From the NCBI RefSeq assembly GCF_024398015.1, contig NZ_CP073747.1:754501-818500 (forward strand): a DNA stretch of 64,000 nt, in the 5' to 3' direction. Each line of letters opens with the position of its first letter. The stretch's first letter is position 1. The notes under the pieces are model-generated. The model did no database searches and had not been told where the DNA came from. It saw nothing but the letters and a program-made list of their open reading frames with translations. Shown one piece after another: positions 36,412-44,916 of the stretch. The translations under genes were made by a program, and so were the position numbers. Origin of the DNA: Kordiimonas sp. SCSIO 12610 (GTDB taxonomy: Bacteria > Pseudomonadota > Alphaproteobacteria > Sphingomonadales > Kordiimonadaceae).

Positions 36412-36987
36412 TTATTCATGCCCCCAGGGTGCTGGCGGCGGTGTGATTGGTGCCGTTAGGTCAAAGGACACGCGGAATAACCGATTTGGCCTCGATAATT
36501 CGTAAATGAAATGCTTGCCTGCCTCAACCTCAACGGCCCAGACATTATCAACCGAAACGGTTAAGCCTTCACGTTGGAACATAGTTTTTGAAAAATCGTC
36601 TGCTGGGAATTCCTGCCGGACATTGGTCCCTTTTGTTGCCGTAGTGCCGCCATATTGAGTGACTTTATCGGGCACGCCGTCTTCATGGCGGTGATCATGC
36701 TTCAGCGTCAGGTGCTTACCGTTCATGCTTATTACCCATGTTCGTGAACGGTTTTTGCCAACGTGAAAGGGAATTTTGATTTCTGTATCACTGCATTCCC
36801 GCACATGCATCACAAGGGTTTCCTTCGCAATCGCCGTGTCTGCAGCATCGCTAGAGATCACCTTGCCTTCAAAGGCCTGACCACAGAGACCCTGAAGCGA
36901 CGCCATAAACTCAGTTTGTGTGTCGTCTGCTTGTAGGGACGATGTACTGATTAATATCGTGGCTGCTGCGATAATCGAATGGCGCAT
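36412..36987 (-). CDS. exported protein of unknown function
   Basis: A 191-residue periplasmic protein with a cleavable signal peptide (about 20 residues, ending LQA). Two Cys (GLCGQAF near 34, RECSDTE near 64) could form a disulphide. The central SMNGKHLTLKHDHRHEDGVPDKVTQYGG, rich in His and Asp, might bind a metal. The tail PPPAPWGHE is proline-rich. I do not recognise the family. The gene is downstream of oxyR on the same strand, about 47 bp away. Confidence 0.8.
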   Translation of the reverse strand: MRHSIIAAATILISTSSLQADDTQTEFMASLQGLCGQAFEGKVISSDAADTAIAKETLVMHVRECSDTEIKIPFHVGKNRSRTWVISMNGKHLTLKHDHRHEDGVPDKVTQYGGTTATKGTNVRQEFPADDFSKTMFQREGLTVSVDNVWAVEVEAGKHFIYELSRPNRLFRVSFDLTAPITPPPAPWGHE

Positions 36988-37034
36988 ATGATTTCCTTAT
37001 CGTGAGAGTATTCGGTGGTGGCCTTATGTTACTT

Positions 37035-37943
37035 TTATGATTTGGCCGTTTTATGAACAGCGGTTTTGATAACCTCGCCCAAGGCTTTAAATGTTTCTTC
37101 CCTTGGGTTGGTGCGCCGCCAGATCAGGCCAATAATACGTGTTGGCAGGATGTCGCTGAAGGATGCGATATCAATATCAATCCCGTCAGTAAGGCCTGCG
37201 TCAACTGCCATGCCCGGCAGCAATGTTGCACCGTGGCCCGCGGAAACCATTTGAACCATTGTATGAAGGCTGGTGCCTGCAAGTTCGCTTTTGGCGCGGT
37301 TCCCAACCAAGCGGCAGGCATCAAGCGCATGTTCCCTGAGGCAGTGGCCTTCTTCAAGTAGCATAAGCCTTGTGTTATCAAGGTCTGAAGTCTTGATCGT
37401 TTCGCCTGGTGCCTCACCTTTCGGGAAGGCAGCGACAAAGGGGTCCTGAAATAAGGGCATTTCTGCGGCGTCACCACATGCGAACGGGAGGGCGTATAGA
37501 ACGAGGTCCAGCTCGCCCACACGCAACAGGTCACACAGGTCACCTGATTTATCCTCTCTCAGGTGCAGCTCCAGATCAGGAAGCGCCTTTGATATTTCCG
37601 GCATAATGCGCGGCAGAAGGAAAGGAGCAATCGTTGGAATAATACCCAAGCGGATTATGCCCTTCAGCGGGTCCTTGGACGAAGACGCCATATCCGTCAG
37701 GTCATCTACATCATTCAATATCTGCTGCGCACGCCGAACCGTTTCCTCGCCGAGGGCGGTGAACATAACGCTTCGTTTCGTGCGTTCAACAAGCTGCGCA
37801 CCGAGCAAACTTTCCAGTTCCTGAAGGCCCGCACTTAAGGTTGATTGGGTTACATGACAGGCTTCTGCGGCTTTGCCAAAATGATTGGTTTTGTGAAGCG
37901 CGCTTAGGTAACGCAGCTGTTTCAAGGTTGGAGGAAAGCTCAT
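37035..37943 (-). CDS. oxyR: OxyR-type LysR regulator, H2O2 sensor
   Basis: A 302-residue LysR-family factor. The helix-turn-helix is at about 16-60 (AAEACHVTQSTLSAGLQELESLLGAQLVER). The peroxide-sensing pair is Cys201 and Cys210 in EGHCLREHALDAC, matching the C199/C208 spacing of E. coli OxyR. C-terminal RXNP-like IWRRTNPRE is also OxyR-like. It is divergent from ahpC with a 172-bp shared control region. Oxidised OxyR normally activates ahpC, so this arrangement supports a local peroxide circuit. Confidence 0.95.
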   Translation of the reverse strand: MSFPPTLKQLRYLSALHKTNHFGKAAEACHVTQSTLSAGLQELESLLGAQLVERTKRSVMFTALGEETVRRAQQILNDVDDLTDMASSSKDPLKGIIRLGIIPTIAPFLLPRIMPEISKALPDLELHLREDKSGDLCDLLRVGELDLVLYALPFACGDAAEMPLFQDPFVAAFPKGEAPGETIKTSDLDNTRLMLLEEGHCLREHALDACRLVGNRAKSELAGTSLHTMVQMVSAGHGATLLPGMAVDAGLTDGIDIDIASFSDILPTRIIGLIWRRTNPREETFKALGEVIKTAVHKTAKS

Positions 37944-37961
37944 CGAAAATCCCGATTACTG

Positions 37962-37985
37962 ATCACAATTCAATTTGTTGGATCG
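37962..37985. promoter_or_regulatory. candidate LysR/OxyR operator between oxyR and ahpC
   Basis: The shared region contains GATCACAA followed after a short AT stretch by TTGTTGGATC, an imperfect dyad with the T-N11-A type core typical of LysR regulators. It sits 19 bp from the oxyR start and 131 bp from ahpC. Support is by pattern only. Confidence 0.35.
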
Positions 37986-38115
37986 ATTTTATCAGAATGT
38001 GCATATTTAGCAAGAGCCAAGCAGCAGCGGCCTTTCAAATTCTTCTGATTGCGCCAAGCTGCTTGAAATAAAGATGAAAACAAATTTTTAAAATATAAGT
38101 TTCAGGAGTTATAAA

Positions 38116-38661
38116 ATGTTGACAGTAGGTGCAAAAGTTCCGGCGTTTGATTTAGCAGCGGTAGCAGATACATCGCTTCCAGTGGATGGTTTCCCGCGTT
38201 TAACAAACGAAAGTTTCCCGGGGAAATGGTCTATCCTTTTCTTCTGGCCAAAAGATTTCACTTTTGTTTGCCCAACAGAAATCCTTGCGTTCAACGAATT
38301 GGTTGAAGAATTTGAAGACCGTGACGCGGTATTGCTCGGCGCAAGCACAGACACAGATTTTGTTCACCTTGCGTGGCGCCAAAGCCGTGAAGATTTGGGC
38401 GCTGTTAAGTTCCCTTGGCTTGCGGATGTGAAGAAGGAATTATCATCTGCGCTTGGTATTCTGGACCAGGAAGAAGGTGTTGCCCTTCGTGCGACATTCA
38501 TCGTGGACCCAGAGGGCATTATCCGGTTCGCAAGTGTGAATGACCTGAATGTTGGCCGTAACCCTGATGAGGTTCTCCGTGTTCTGGATGCGCTTCAAAC
38601 AGATGAGCTTTGCCCATGTAACTGGCAGGGCGGTGATGAAACGCTTAACCCTGCTGCATAA
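38116..38661 (+). CDS. ahpC: alkyl hydroperoxide reductase AhpC (peroxiredoxin), AhpD-coupled type
   Basis: A 181-residue 2-Cys peroxiredoxin. The peroxidatic Cys52 lies in DFTFVCPTE. The C-terminus carries Cys166 and Cys168 in ELCPCNWQ, matching the mycobacterial AhpC that is reduced by AhpD instead of AhpF. The Leu-Arg-Ala-Thr-Phe segment includes the conserved Arg for peroxide binding. CAGGAG precedes the ATG. It is divergent from oxyR and 131 bp upstream of ahpD, so regulator, enzyme and reductant sit together. Confidence 0.96.
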   Translation: MLTVGAKVPAFDLAAVADTSLPVDGFPRLTNESFPGKWSILFFWPKDFTFVCPTEILAFNELVEEFEDRDAVLLGASTDTDFVHLAWRQSREDLGAVKFPWLADVKKELSSALGILDQEEGVALRATFIVDPEGIIRFASVNDLNVGRNPDEVLRVLDALQTDELCPCNWQGGDETLNPAA

Positions 38662-38698
38662 ACAGCATTGGAAGGTGCGTATATCGCATCAAAGTAAG

Positions 38699-38756
38699 AC
38701 TACGCTCCTCGTCTTTTTTCCCTCCCATTCCCTAGTCCCCGGGCGGGGAGCGTAGT
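38699..38756 (+). promoter_or_regulatory. competing hairpins between ahpC and ahpD
   Basis: A perfect 10-bp stem (ACTACGCTCC at 38699-38708 with GGAGCGTAGT at 38747-38756) encloses a pyrimidine-rich loop. The right arm also overlaps a second possible stem (CCCC 38737-38740 with GGGG 38745-38748). The two pairings exclude each other, as in attenuator-like leaders. It lies 38 bp before the ahpD start. Confidence 0.5.
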
Positions 38757-38792
38757 TTGAAAATAAACAGAATATCGACAGAGAGTGATACA

Positions 38793-39344
38793 ATGATTGA
38801 CCAAATTAAAAATATAATTCCGGCCTATGCCAAAGATCTGAAATTGAACCTTTCCTCGCTAATGAGAGAGGAAAAGCTGACAGCAACCCAGCGTATTGGT
38901 GTATTGCTCGCTTCTGCGCTTGCTGCCCGTAATTCCTCTCTCATCTTTTTGGCGGAACAGGAAGCCCGCGCAAATATCGGCGATGAGGCAGAGATTGAAA
39001 ACGCGAAGGCTGCGGCATCAATGATGGCGATGACCAATATCTATTATCGTTTCCTTCATATGGCGAAGGATAAGGAATATGGCACAATGCCAGCAGGCCT
39101 TCGGATGAATGTGATTGGCCGCCCACCAGCAGACAAAGTGAATTTTGAATTATATTCGCTTGCGGTATCTGCGATCAATGGCTGTGAGTTTTGTGTTGCT
39201 GCCCACGATGAGCAGTTGAAGAAAGCTGGGCTTACCCGCGAAGCGATCCAACAGGCCATTCGCTTGTCCGCAACTGTGCACGCAATCGCAGCCACACTGG
39301 ACGGCGAAGCGGCGCTTGCTGATAATCTGGATGCAGCCGCATAA
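38793..39344 (+). CDS. ahpD: alkylhydroperoxidase AhpD
   Basis: A 183-residue all-helical CMD-family protein. The redox motif C131-E-F-C134 with H138 in GCEFCVAAHDE corresponds to Cys130/Cys133/His137 of M. tuberculosis AhpD. AhpD passes electrons (from lipoamide/dihydrolipoamide systems) to AhpC. The preferred ATG has GAGAG eight bases upstream; an in-frame TTG at 38757 starts inside the intergenic hairpin. It is followed by a terminator. Confidence 0.95.
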   Translation: MIDQIKNIIPAYAKDLKLNLSSLMREEKLTATQRIGVLLASALAARNSSLIFLAEQEARANIGDEAEIENAKAAASMMAMTNIYYRFLHMAKDKEYGTMPAGLRMNVIGRPPADKVNFELYSLAVSAINGCEFCVAAHDEQLKKAGLTREAIQQAIRLSATVHAIAATLDGEAALADNLDAAA

Positions 39345-39370
39345 ACAAATTATATGCTGAATTTCGTACG

Positions 39371-39401
39371 AAAGGGCTATGCACTCGCATGGCCCTTTTT
39401 T
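39371..39401 (+). terminator. rho-independent terminator of ahpC-ahpD
   Basis: AAAGGGC-ATGC / GCAT-GCCCTTT stem (one mismatch) with a 4-nt loop and a six-T tail, 26 bp after the ahpD stop. Confidence 0.88.
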
Positions 39402-39570
39402 GTTATTAGAATATGGCCAATGTAAATTGCCCTAATTTGGTCACATTCCTGTTTCTTTATTGCATACGACGATTTGTGACTAACCCGTATATAATAAGGG
39501 TAAAGCACGTTGGGGATTTCAGTTTTACATGAGTATTGTGTTTTCGCTTTTTGGATTTTTCCAAAAAAGT

Positions 39571-39660
39571 GGCCGGGTAAAAACCCGGCCCGAGTCACGA
39601 CAGCGAGGATAGAGCAATTGCGTCGTAGCAATTGCAATAGGAGTAAGCGCAACCGAGTCG
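39571..39660. repeat. GC-rich hairpin followed by palindromic GCAATTGC pair
   Basis: GGCCGGGT-AAAA-ACCCGGCC is a perfect 8-bp stem with a 4-nt loop. It is followed by CGAGTCACG, two GCAATTGC palindromes 14 bp apart, and CGAGTCGCG. The GC content contrasts with the AT-rich surroundings. It resembles a small dispersed intergenic repeat; no second copy is seen in this window. Confidence 0.45.
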
Positions 39661-39882
39661 CGCTCCAACTCCATCTATAGAAAACCATTTCTTGAACCTC
39701 GGGTCAATGATTCTCTGTGGAAAAAGTGACATTAATGTTAAATTTTCTAGTATCTATAGTATGTTAACAGTGAAAAAACATGGTCATATTCCTGTAATAT
39801 AGACCATAAGCAAAAGTTTAATTTTCGTCGAAAATTGATCTCAAACTGATTCGATTGCTGTTTGATAGAGTGAGGGAAACAT

Positions 39883-39936
39883 AACCAACAGGCAAAGCCA
39901 CATTATTTTATAGCTTCGCCTGGTGAAATGTTGGTT
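39883..39936 (-). other. branched hairpin at the end of the tad operon
   Basis: AACCAAC-AGGCAAAGC pairs with GCTTCGCCT and, after an 8-nt bulge, GTTGGTT. The one mismatch on the plus strand becomes G-U on the minus strand, so the minus-strand RNA (the tad transcript, 6 bp past the tadC stop) forms the better structure. No U-tract follows, so it may be a 3-prime stabiliser rather than a terminator. Confidence 0.5.
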
Positions 39937-39941
39937 CCGAT

Positions 39942-40922
39942 TTATTGATTGATAAAGTCTTGTGAAACTTTACATGCTGCTGGCCCCATCAACACAACAA
40001 AGAGGGCAGGCATAATAAAGACGATTAGAGGAACAGTAAGGATCGCAGGCAATCGGGCTGCTTTTTCCTCTGCGCGCATCAGGCGCTCGTTTCTGAATTC
40101 CGCAGATAGAACTCTAAGCGATGTCGCAAGCGGCGTACCATATTTCTCACTCTGGATTAGCGTTGTTACAACGCCGCGCAGAGAAGCAAGGTCAACGCGC
40201 TCCGAAAGGTTGATCAGCGCTTGCCGCCGCTCTGGCAGGAAGCCAAGCTCAATTGCAGTAAGGGCAAGTTCATCCGCAAGTTCGGGCGATGCGCCGCCAA
40301 TTTCCTTAGCGACACGATTAAGCGCGCTGTCGAGTGTCAGGCCAGCTTCGGCACAAACAACCAACAGATCAAGCGCGTCAGGTAGGCTTTTCCTAAGCGC
40401 ATCAACTCGTTTCGTTTTGACGTTGGCAACGTAAATATCAGGCAATTTGAGGCCCAAGAGAACCATGCCGCCCGCCATCAAACCGTGAAAATCGGCGTAT
40501 CCCGGCATTACACCCAAGCCATAAAACATAATGATGCCCAATATCCCCATCAAGAGCGGTAATGATAGCCTGGCTACCTGATAGATAACGAGCGCGTCGT
40601 TGCTTCTAAAACCGGCCTGCACCAAAATTTTGGATGCTTTTTCAGTTTGCTCTTTCTGAAGAAGCTTAAGCTTATCCGCGAATGTTCTGAGGGTATTGAC
40701 ACCATCGGTTTTTTTAATCGGTGTGTTGCGCTTTTTTGTTGTGACCAGTCCTGCCTTTAGTGCTTCACGGCGGTCTTGCAGTGCCTTCACACGGCCCTTC
40801 ATCGGGTCTTTAACTAGCGCTGCTTGATAAATAGCGTAAATGACAAATATTGTTACAATGCTGGCAACAAAAGAAATCAGATCAATAATTGATATGCCTA
40901 GCGCGTTTTCAATCGCATTCAT
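39942..40922 (-). CDS. tadC: Tad pilus inner-membrane platform protein TadC
   Basis: A 326-residue T2SSF-domain protein. There is an N-terminal helix at about 10-32, helices near 125-175, and a cytoplasmic helical bundle with DALDLLVVCAEAGLTLDSALNRVAKEIGGASPELADEL. A C-terminal hydrophobic pair ends in FIMPALFVVLMGPAACKV. TadC forms, with TadB, the membrane base through which Flp pilin is extruded. It is the last gene of the cpa/tad operon, one base downstream of tadB. Confidence 0.94.
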   Translation of the reverse strand: MNAIENALGISIIDLISFVASIVTIFVIYAIYQAALVKDPMKGRVKALQDRREALKAGLVTTKKRNTPIKKTDGVNTLRTFADKLKLLQKEQTEKASKILVQAGFRSNDALVIYQVARLSLPLLMGILGIIMFYGLGVMPGYADFHGLMAGGMVLLGLKLPDIYVANVKTKRVDALRKSLPDALDLLVVCAEAGLTLDSALNRVAKEIGGASPELADELALTAIELGFLPERRQALINLSERVDLASLRGVVTTLIQSEKYGTPLATSLRVLSAEFRNERLMRAEEKAARLPAILTVPLIVFIMPALFVVLMGPAACKVSQDFINQ

Positions 40923-40923
40923 A

Positions 40924-41910
40924 TCACACCTCGAAATTTACAATTTTAGCCATAGCGGCAATACCAATTCCCATCCATATCAAGCCAGCAACTGCTGCAA
41001 TCTGGCCTTGTGGATTGTTAAAAAGTCCCATGGCATATTCATTATTTAGAACGAGGATCAGACCTTCCATAATGAAAGGAAGACATCCCACGATCCAGGC
41101 ACTTGCTTTCGCCTCAGACGACAGTGCTCTTACTTTTAGTTTCATTGCTTGCCTTGACCGTAGAATTGTAGAGAGGTTTTCAAGGGTTTCACCCAAGTTA
41201 CCCCCTGTTTCCTTTTGAACGACAAGCGAAATAACAAAGAATTTGAAATCAGGTGTATCCAGACGGTCTGCGGTTTCCCAAAGGGCAACCTCTAATGTTT
41301 TACCAAGTCGCATCGCGTCTGTAATACGCTGAAATTCAACACCAGTAGGGGCAGGTAATTCTTTGGCCACATTGGCAATTGTTTCGTTAACGGGCAAACC
41401 CGATTTCAAACCACGGACCATCAAGTCAATAGCTTCTGGAAACTGGTTGGTAAATGCGGTCTGGCGCTTGCCAATTTTGATGCCGACAAAAGCGTGAGGC
41501 AGGCCAAGGCCCAGAATAATAGCGCCCAATATTGCAAGGAGTGGCCCAAGCTGAAGAATTAGGAGAAATACTAATGTACCGATTGTTATGCCGCCGCATG
41601 TGAGTGCGTATTTTGCGAGGTCAACGGCCATTCCTGCGCGGCGAAGGCGAATTTGTAGCTGTTCTTTGTTCGGTAATAACTCAGATAGTTTGGCACCTAG
41701 CCCTGTTTGTTCCTGATTCAAGCGGATGGATTTGGTCTTTGTCATCTGTGCCGCTTTATCGCCAAAACGCGACTGAAACTCATTGAGTTTGTTTTTGACA
41801 TGCTTCCTGTTTTTGTCGAACGCCTGCATAAGAACAAGGGCCGCGACAAGAATGATGACCAGTAATAAACCGCCGGCTAGGATTAAAATTTCAGTATTCG
41901 TGTTAAACAT
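40924..41910 (-). CDS. tadB: Tad pilus inner-membrane platform protein TadB
   Basis: A 328-residue T2SSF-domain protein. An N-terminal helix (about 8-28) and paired helices around 103-145 precede the cytoplasmic bundle (FPEAIDLMVRGLKSGLPVNETIANVAKEL), with KETGGNLGETLENLSTILRSRQAMKLKVRALSSEAKAS conserved in the family. Two final helices follow. Partner of TadC in the platform, driven by the CpaF ATPase encoded just upstream (5 bp gap). Confidence 0.94.
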   Translation of the reverse strand: MFNTNTEILILAGGLLLVIILVAALVLMQAFDKNRKHVKNKLNEFQSRFGDKAAQMTKTKSIRLNQEQTGLGAKLSELLPNKEQLQIRLRRAGMAVDLAKYALTCGGITIGTLVFLLILQLGPLLAILGAIILGLGLPHAFVGIKIGKRQTAFTNQFPEAIDLMVRGLKSGLPVNETIANVAKELPAPTGVEFQRITDAMRLGKTLEVALWETADRLDTPDFKFFVISLVVQKETGGNLGETLENLSTILRSRQAMKLKVRALSSEAKASAWIVGCLPFIMEGLILVLNNEYAMGLFNNPQGQIAAVAGLIWMGIGIAAMAKIVNFEV

Positions 41911-41915
41911 AACTT

Positions 41916-43643
41916 TTATCCATTCATCGCGTCCATTAAGGCACGATCAAGGCCAAAATACTCGGCTTGCGTTAGAAAATGGGGCCTTACACCGGTTGAT
42001 TTAAATTCACCAACCAACTTTCCGCTTTCGTCTTCGCCCGTAAATTCATAAGTGAACAGGTCTTGTGTTGTGATCACATCGCCTTCCATACCAACGACTT
42101 CAGTTACGTGGGTTGTGCGGCGACCACCATCACGCATCCGCTGCACCTGAACAATCATATCGAGCGAACCTGCAATTTGTTCGCGGATGGCTTTTGCGGG
42201 TAAATGAAGACCAGCCATATTCACCATGTTTTCCAAGCGGGTCAGGCCCTCACGCGGTCTGTTGGCGTGAATTGTTCCCATGGAACCATCGTGGCCTGTA
42301 TTCATTGCTTGAAGCATATCAATGGCTTCACCGCCCCGGATCTCACCAAGGATGATACGATCTGGCCGCATCCGAAGGGCGTTTTTAACAAGATCACGCA
42401 TTGTGATCTCACCTTGACCTTCAAGGTTCGGTGGGCGGGTTTCAAGGCGGACAACATGCGGCTGTTGCAGTTGCAATTCAGCCGCATCCTCAATGGTTAC
42501 AACCCGTTCGCCCTTATCAATCATACGCGATAATGCGTTAAGCATCGTGGTCTTACCGGAACCCGTACCGCCCGAGATCAGAATATTAAGGCGGCATGCT
42601 CCTGCAATTTTTAATAATTTGGCAAGCGGTGGTGTAATCGAGCCAAAATCAAGCATCTTATCGAGCGTGATCTTGTCTTTGGTAAATTTCCGGATCGAAA
42701 TTGAAGCCCCATCGATAGCAAGCGGTGGGGCAATGACGTTTACACGGCTGCCGTCAGCGAGGCGCGCGTCACAAATTGGCGATGTTTCATCAACTCGCCT
42801 GCCGACCGCTGTTACAATCCGCTGCGCTACATTCATCAAATGCTGATTATCTCTAAATCCAACATCTGTGAGCGTTAGTTTACCATTTTGTTCGACATAA
42901 ACCTGCTTGGGGCCATTAACCATAATATCGGAGATAGATTCGTCTGCCAGCAACGGCTCAAGCGGACCAAGCCCGAGCATGTCATCAAGAAGGAGCGTAA
43001 CAAGATCGCGTTGTTCACGAAGGTTCAGGTTGATTTTCTCTTGAACCAGCAACTCTCCGACCACGTCGCCAACTTGTTCCGCAAGTTCAGGGCGCGGAAG
43101 ATCTGCTGCTGCTGCTGGGTCAATATGTTCCATCAACAATGGTTGAATTTGGTTTTTGGCCTTGTTCAGGGTTTTCTTCGGATCTTCTTTCTTATTTGAT
43201 TTATCCGAGCCTTCCCCGATCGGGCCTATTTTTTTCTCAATCTCGTTCAGGAGGAAAGTTGAAATTTCCTGTTTCTCTTGCTCCAGAACAATAATGCCTT
43301 CTTGGCGTGCGGTATCGTCAATAAGTTCTGATAGCTGCGACAGCACTTCATTATGAGAGAGGGATAATAGCACTTCTGGTGAGAAAGCAGCAGACAGGCC
43401 TGATGCGGTCAAGCGCAAAAGTTTATCATTAAGGCTTTCTTCTTCACCGAACGAAGACGGAGAATTCGCGCCGTTATTTTGATGGGAAGTGGGTGATGCA
43501 ATTTCAAGCTCCCGGGTAGGGGAGGAAACGTTTGAGCTTGAGGGTACAGTATTTACCTCAGTCGCAGCAATATTTCTTCCAAAGCCGCCGCCTGCAATTT
43601 TCTTTATATCTCTGCGTTTTTTTCCAAAAGCTTGCGATTTCAT
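41916..43643 (-). CDS. cpaF: Tad pilus ATPase CpaF/TadA with duplicated N-terminal domain
   Basis: A 575-residue secretion ATPase. The Walker A is GGTGSGKT in ILISGGTGSGKTTMLNALS, and the Walker B-like region is RPDRIILGEIRGGEAIDMLQAMNTGHDGSMGTIHAN, with the Asp and His boxes. The N-terminus is longer than usual. After a low-complexity stretch (about 30-65), two similar three-helix segments occur at about 86-143 and 171-230, the second leading into the usual LGLGPLEPLL junction. CpaF powers both assembly and retraction of Tad pili. Confidence 0.95.
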   Translation of the reverse strand: MKSQAFGKKRRDIKKIAGGGFGRNIAATEVNTVPSSSNVSSPTRELEIASPTSHQNNGANSPSSFGEEESLNDKLLRLTASGLSAAFSPEVLLSLSHNEVLSQLSELIDDTARQEGIIVLEQEKQEISTFLLNEIEKKIGPIGEGSDKSNKKEDPKKTLNKAKNQIQPLLMEHIDPAAAADLPRPELAEQVGDVVGELLVQEKINLNLREQRDLVTLLLDDMLGLGPLEPLLADESISDIMVNGPKQVYVEQNGKLTLTDVGFRDNQHLMNVAQRIVTAVGRRVDETSPICDARLADGSRVNVIAPPLAIDGASISIRKFTKDKITLDKMLDFGSITPPLAKLLKIAGACRLNILISGGTGSGKTTMLNALSRMIDKGERVVTIEDAAELQLQQPHVVRLETRPPNLEGQGEITMRDLVKNALRMRPDRIILGEIRGGEAIDMLQAMNTGHDGSMGTIHANRPREGLTRLENMVNMAGLHLPAKAIREQIAGSLDMIVQVQRMRDGGRRTTHVTEVVGMEGDVITTQDLFTYEFTGEDESGKLVGEFKSTGVRPHFLTQAEYFGLDRALMDAMNG

Positions 43644-43670
43644 CTTTTATTAAACCCAATACCCAATTAC

Positions 43671-44897
43671 TTAGTTTTTCTTTCCGAGCAGTTTGCCCAT
43701 CCATGATGCGCCTTTAGCGTTTGCCATATCACCGTCACTGAATAGGGCCGCGACCTGCTTGATCGCAGCTGATGGCTTCGCACCGGGCGCTGCATCAATA
43801 AGGATTTTCCCTTTCTTGGCCGCGTCCATTAAGGCTCTTGGGTCAAATGGAATATTCACACTCACTGTTTTCTCGATAGAATTTTGGAAGTCCTTTGTAT
43901 CTACCTCGTCGGCATTTTGTCCTTGACGGGTTGTGACAATATGAACTTTGGCGCTTGGCGCTGCAAATTTGATATGCGCGAGCAAACGAATGCAATCGCG
44001 CGCAGCAGTGAGTGAATAATCGCTCACTAGCACAACATCGGTTGCAGCACTTAGAACATCGCCGTGTTCACCGAGAACCTGTCTTGGCAGATCGACGACA
44101 ACGGTTTGATAATTTTCACCCAAGGCTTCAATCAAATGGGGGAGGGCATCATCACTTGGCGCACGCAAGGATCCAATCGGTGCTTCCGCACCAAGGATAG
44201 CCAAATGCTTGTGTGGTTTAACAACCGCACGCTCTAAAAACAAACCATCGACACGGTTCGGATTTTCAAGCGCATCCGCGAGACCGCGCCCTGGCTCCAG
44301 ATCAAACTGAAGCGCGGATGTGCCGAAATAGAAGTCCATATCAAGAAGGGCAGTGTTTTGGCCATTTTCAGCAAATAGCCAGGCAATATTTGTCACCAAC
44401 GTACTGGTGCCAAGGCCGCCCCTTAGGCCGACAAAAACAATTTGTTTTTTATCACCTTTTACTTCCTCAACAACAGGTTCTTCTTCCTGAACAGCCATAG
44501 CTTCTTCGGCCGAAGCAACACATTCACGCACTTGTTCAACAGATAATGGTTTCACCAGATAATCATGAACACCCGCATGAATAAGGTCACGGTACAGTGA
44601 GACATCATTTTGTTCACCAACTGCAACAACCACTGTTCCTGGTTCACACACTTCCGCAAGGGATTGCATGTCTTCCCTCGGATCATTGCTTTCAGACAAG
44701 TCAACGATCAGAAATTCTGGGCACGGCATCGCACCGAGCGCACGTACAGAAGCCGCGATACCACCCGTGAAACACATATCGGCAGACCAGTCACGTTCGA
44801 CGGCAACTTTCTCAAACATTGATTTTGAATCTTCGTCTGAGAGAAAAGCTGCGAAAAATTCTCGTTCACCTGTTGGCGATGTATTTGTAATGCTCAT
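43671..44897 (-). CDS. cpaE: Tad pilus localisation ATPase CpaE/TadZ
   Basis: A 408-residue protein. A receiver-like N-terminal domain (about 15-130, without a full phospho-acceptor set) is followed by a ParA/MinD-type ATPase. Its degenerate Walker A, GLRGGLGTSTLVTN, is typical of CpaE/TadZ. LLDMDFYFGTSALQFDLEPGRGLADAL and VVVDLPRQ follow. In Caulobacter CpaE directs polar placement of the pilus machine. ATG 44897 has GGGAAAG; a longer frame back to 45026 overlaps cpaD and is rejected. Confidence 0.93.
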   Translation of the reverse strand: MSITNTSPTGEREFFAAFLSDEDSKSMFEKVAVERDWSADMCFTGGIAASVRALGAMPCPEFLIVDLSESNDPREDMQSLAEVCEPGTVVVAVGEQNDVSLYRDLIHAGVHDYLVKPLSVEQVRECVASAEEAMAVQEEEPVVEEVKGDKKQIVFVGLRGGLGTSTLVTNIAWLFAENGQNTALLDMDFYFGTSALQFDLEPGRGLADALENPNRVDGLFLERAVVKPHKHLAILGAEAPIGSLRAPSDDALPHLIEALGENYQTVVVDLPRQVLGEHGDVLSAATDVVLVSDYSLTAARDCIRLLAHIKFAAPSAKVHIVTTRQGQNADEVDTKDFQNSIEKTVSVNIPFDPRALMDAAKKGKILIDAAPGAKPSAAIKQVAALFSDGDMANAKGASWMGKLLGKKN

Positions 44898-44916
44898 TTT
44901 AGAATCTTTCCCAGAA

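Larger units (their letters stand above)
39402..39941. other. 540-bp non-coding interval between ahpD and tadC
   Basis: No credible gene is seen. The interval holds two consecutive hairpins (about 39548-39570 and 39571-39590) and a pair of GCAATTGC palindromes (39614-39621, 39628-39635). A near-repeat CGAGTC(A/G)CG occurs at 39591 and 39654. AT-rich sequence and a final hairpin at 39883-39936 follow. A 103-codon minus-strand frame crosses it but has no ribosome site and no protein-like composition. Confidence 0.6.

Noticed and set aside
39377-39688. 103-codon minus-strand frame between ahpD and tadC
   Set aside because: It spans the ahpD terminator and a hairpin cluster, lacks a ribosome site, and its product is Arg/Leu-rich with no protein-like pattern.
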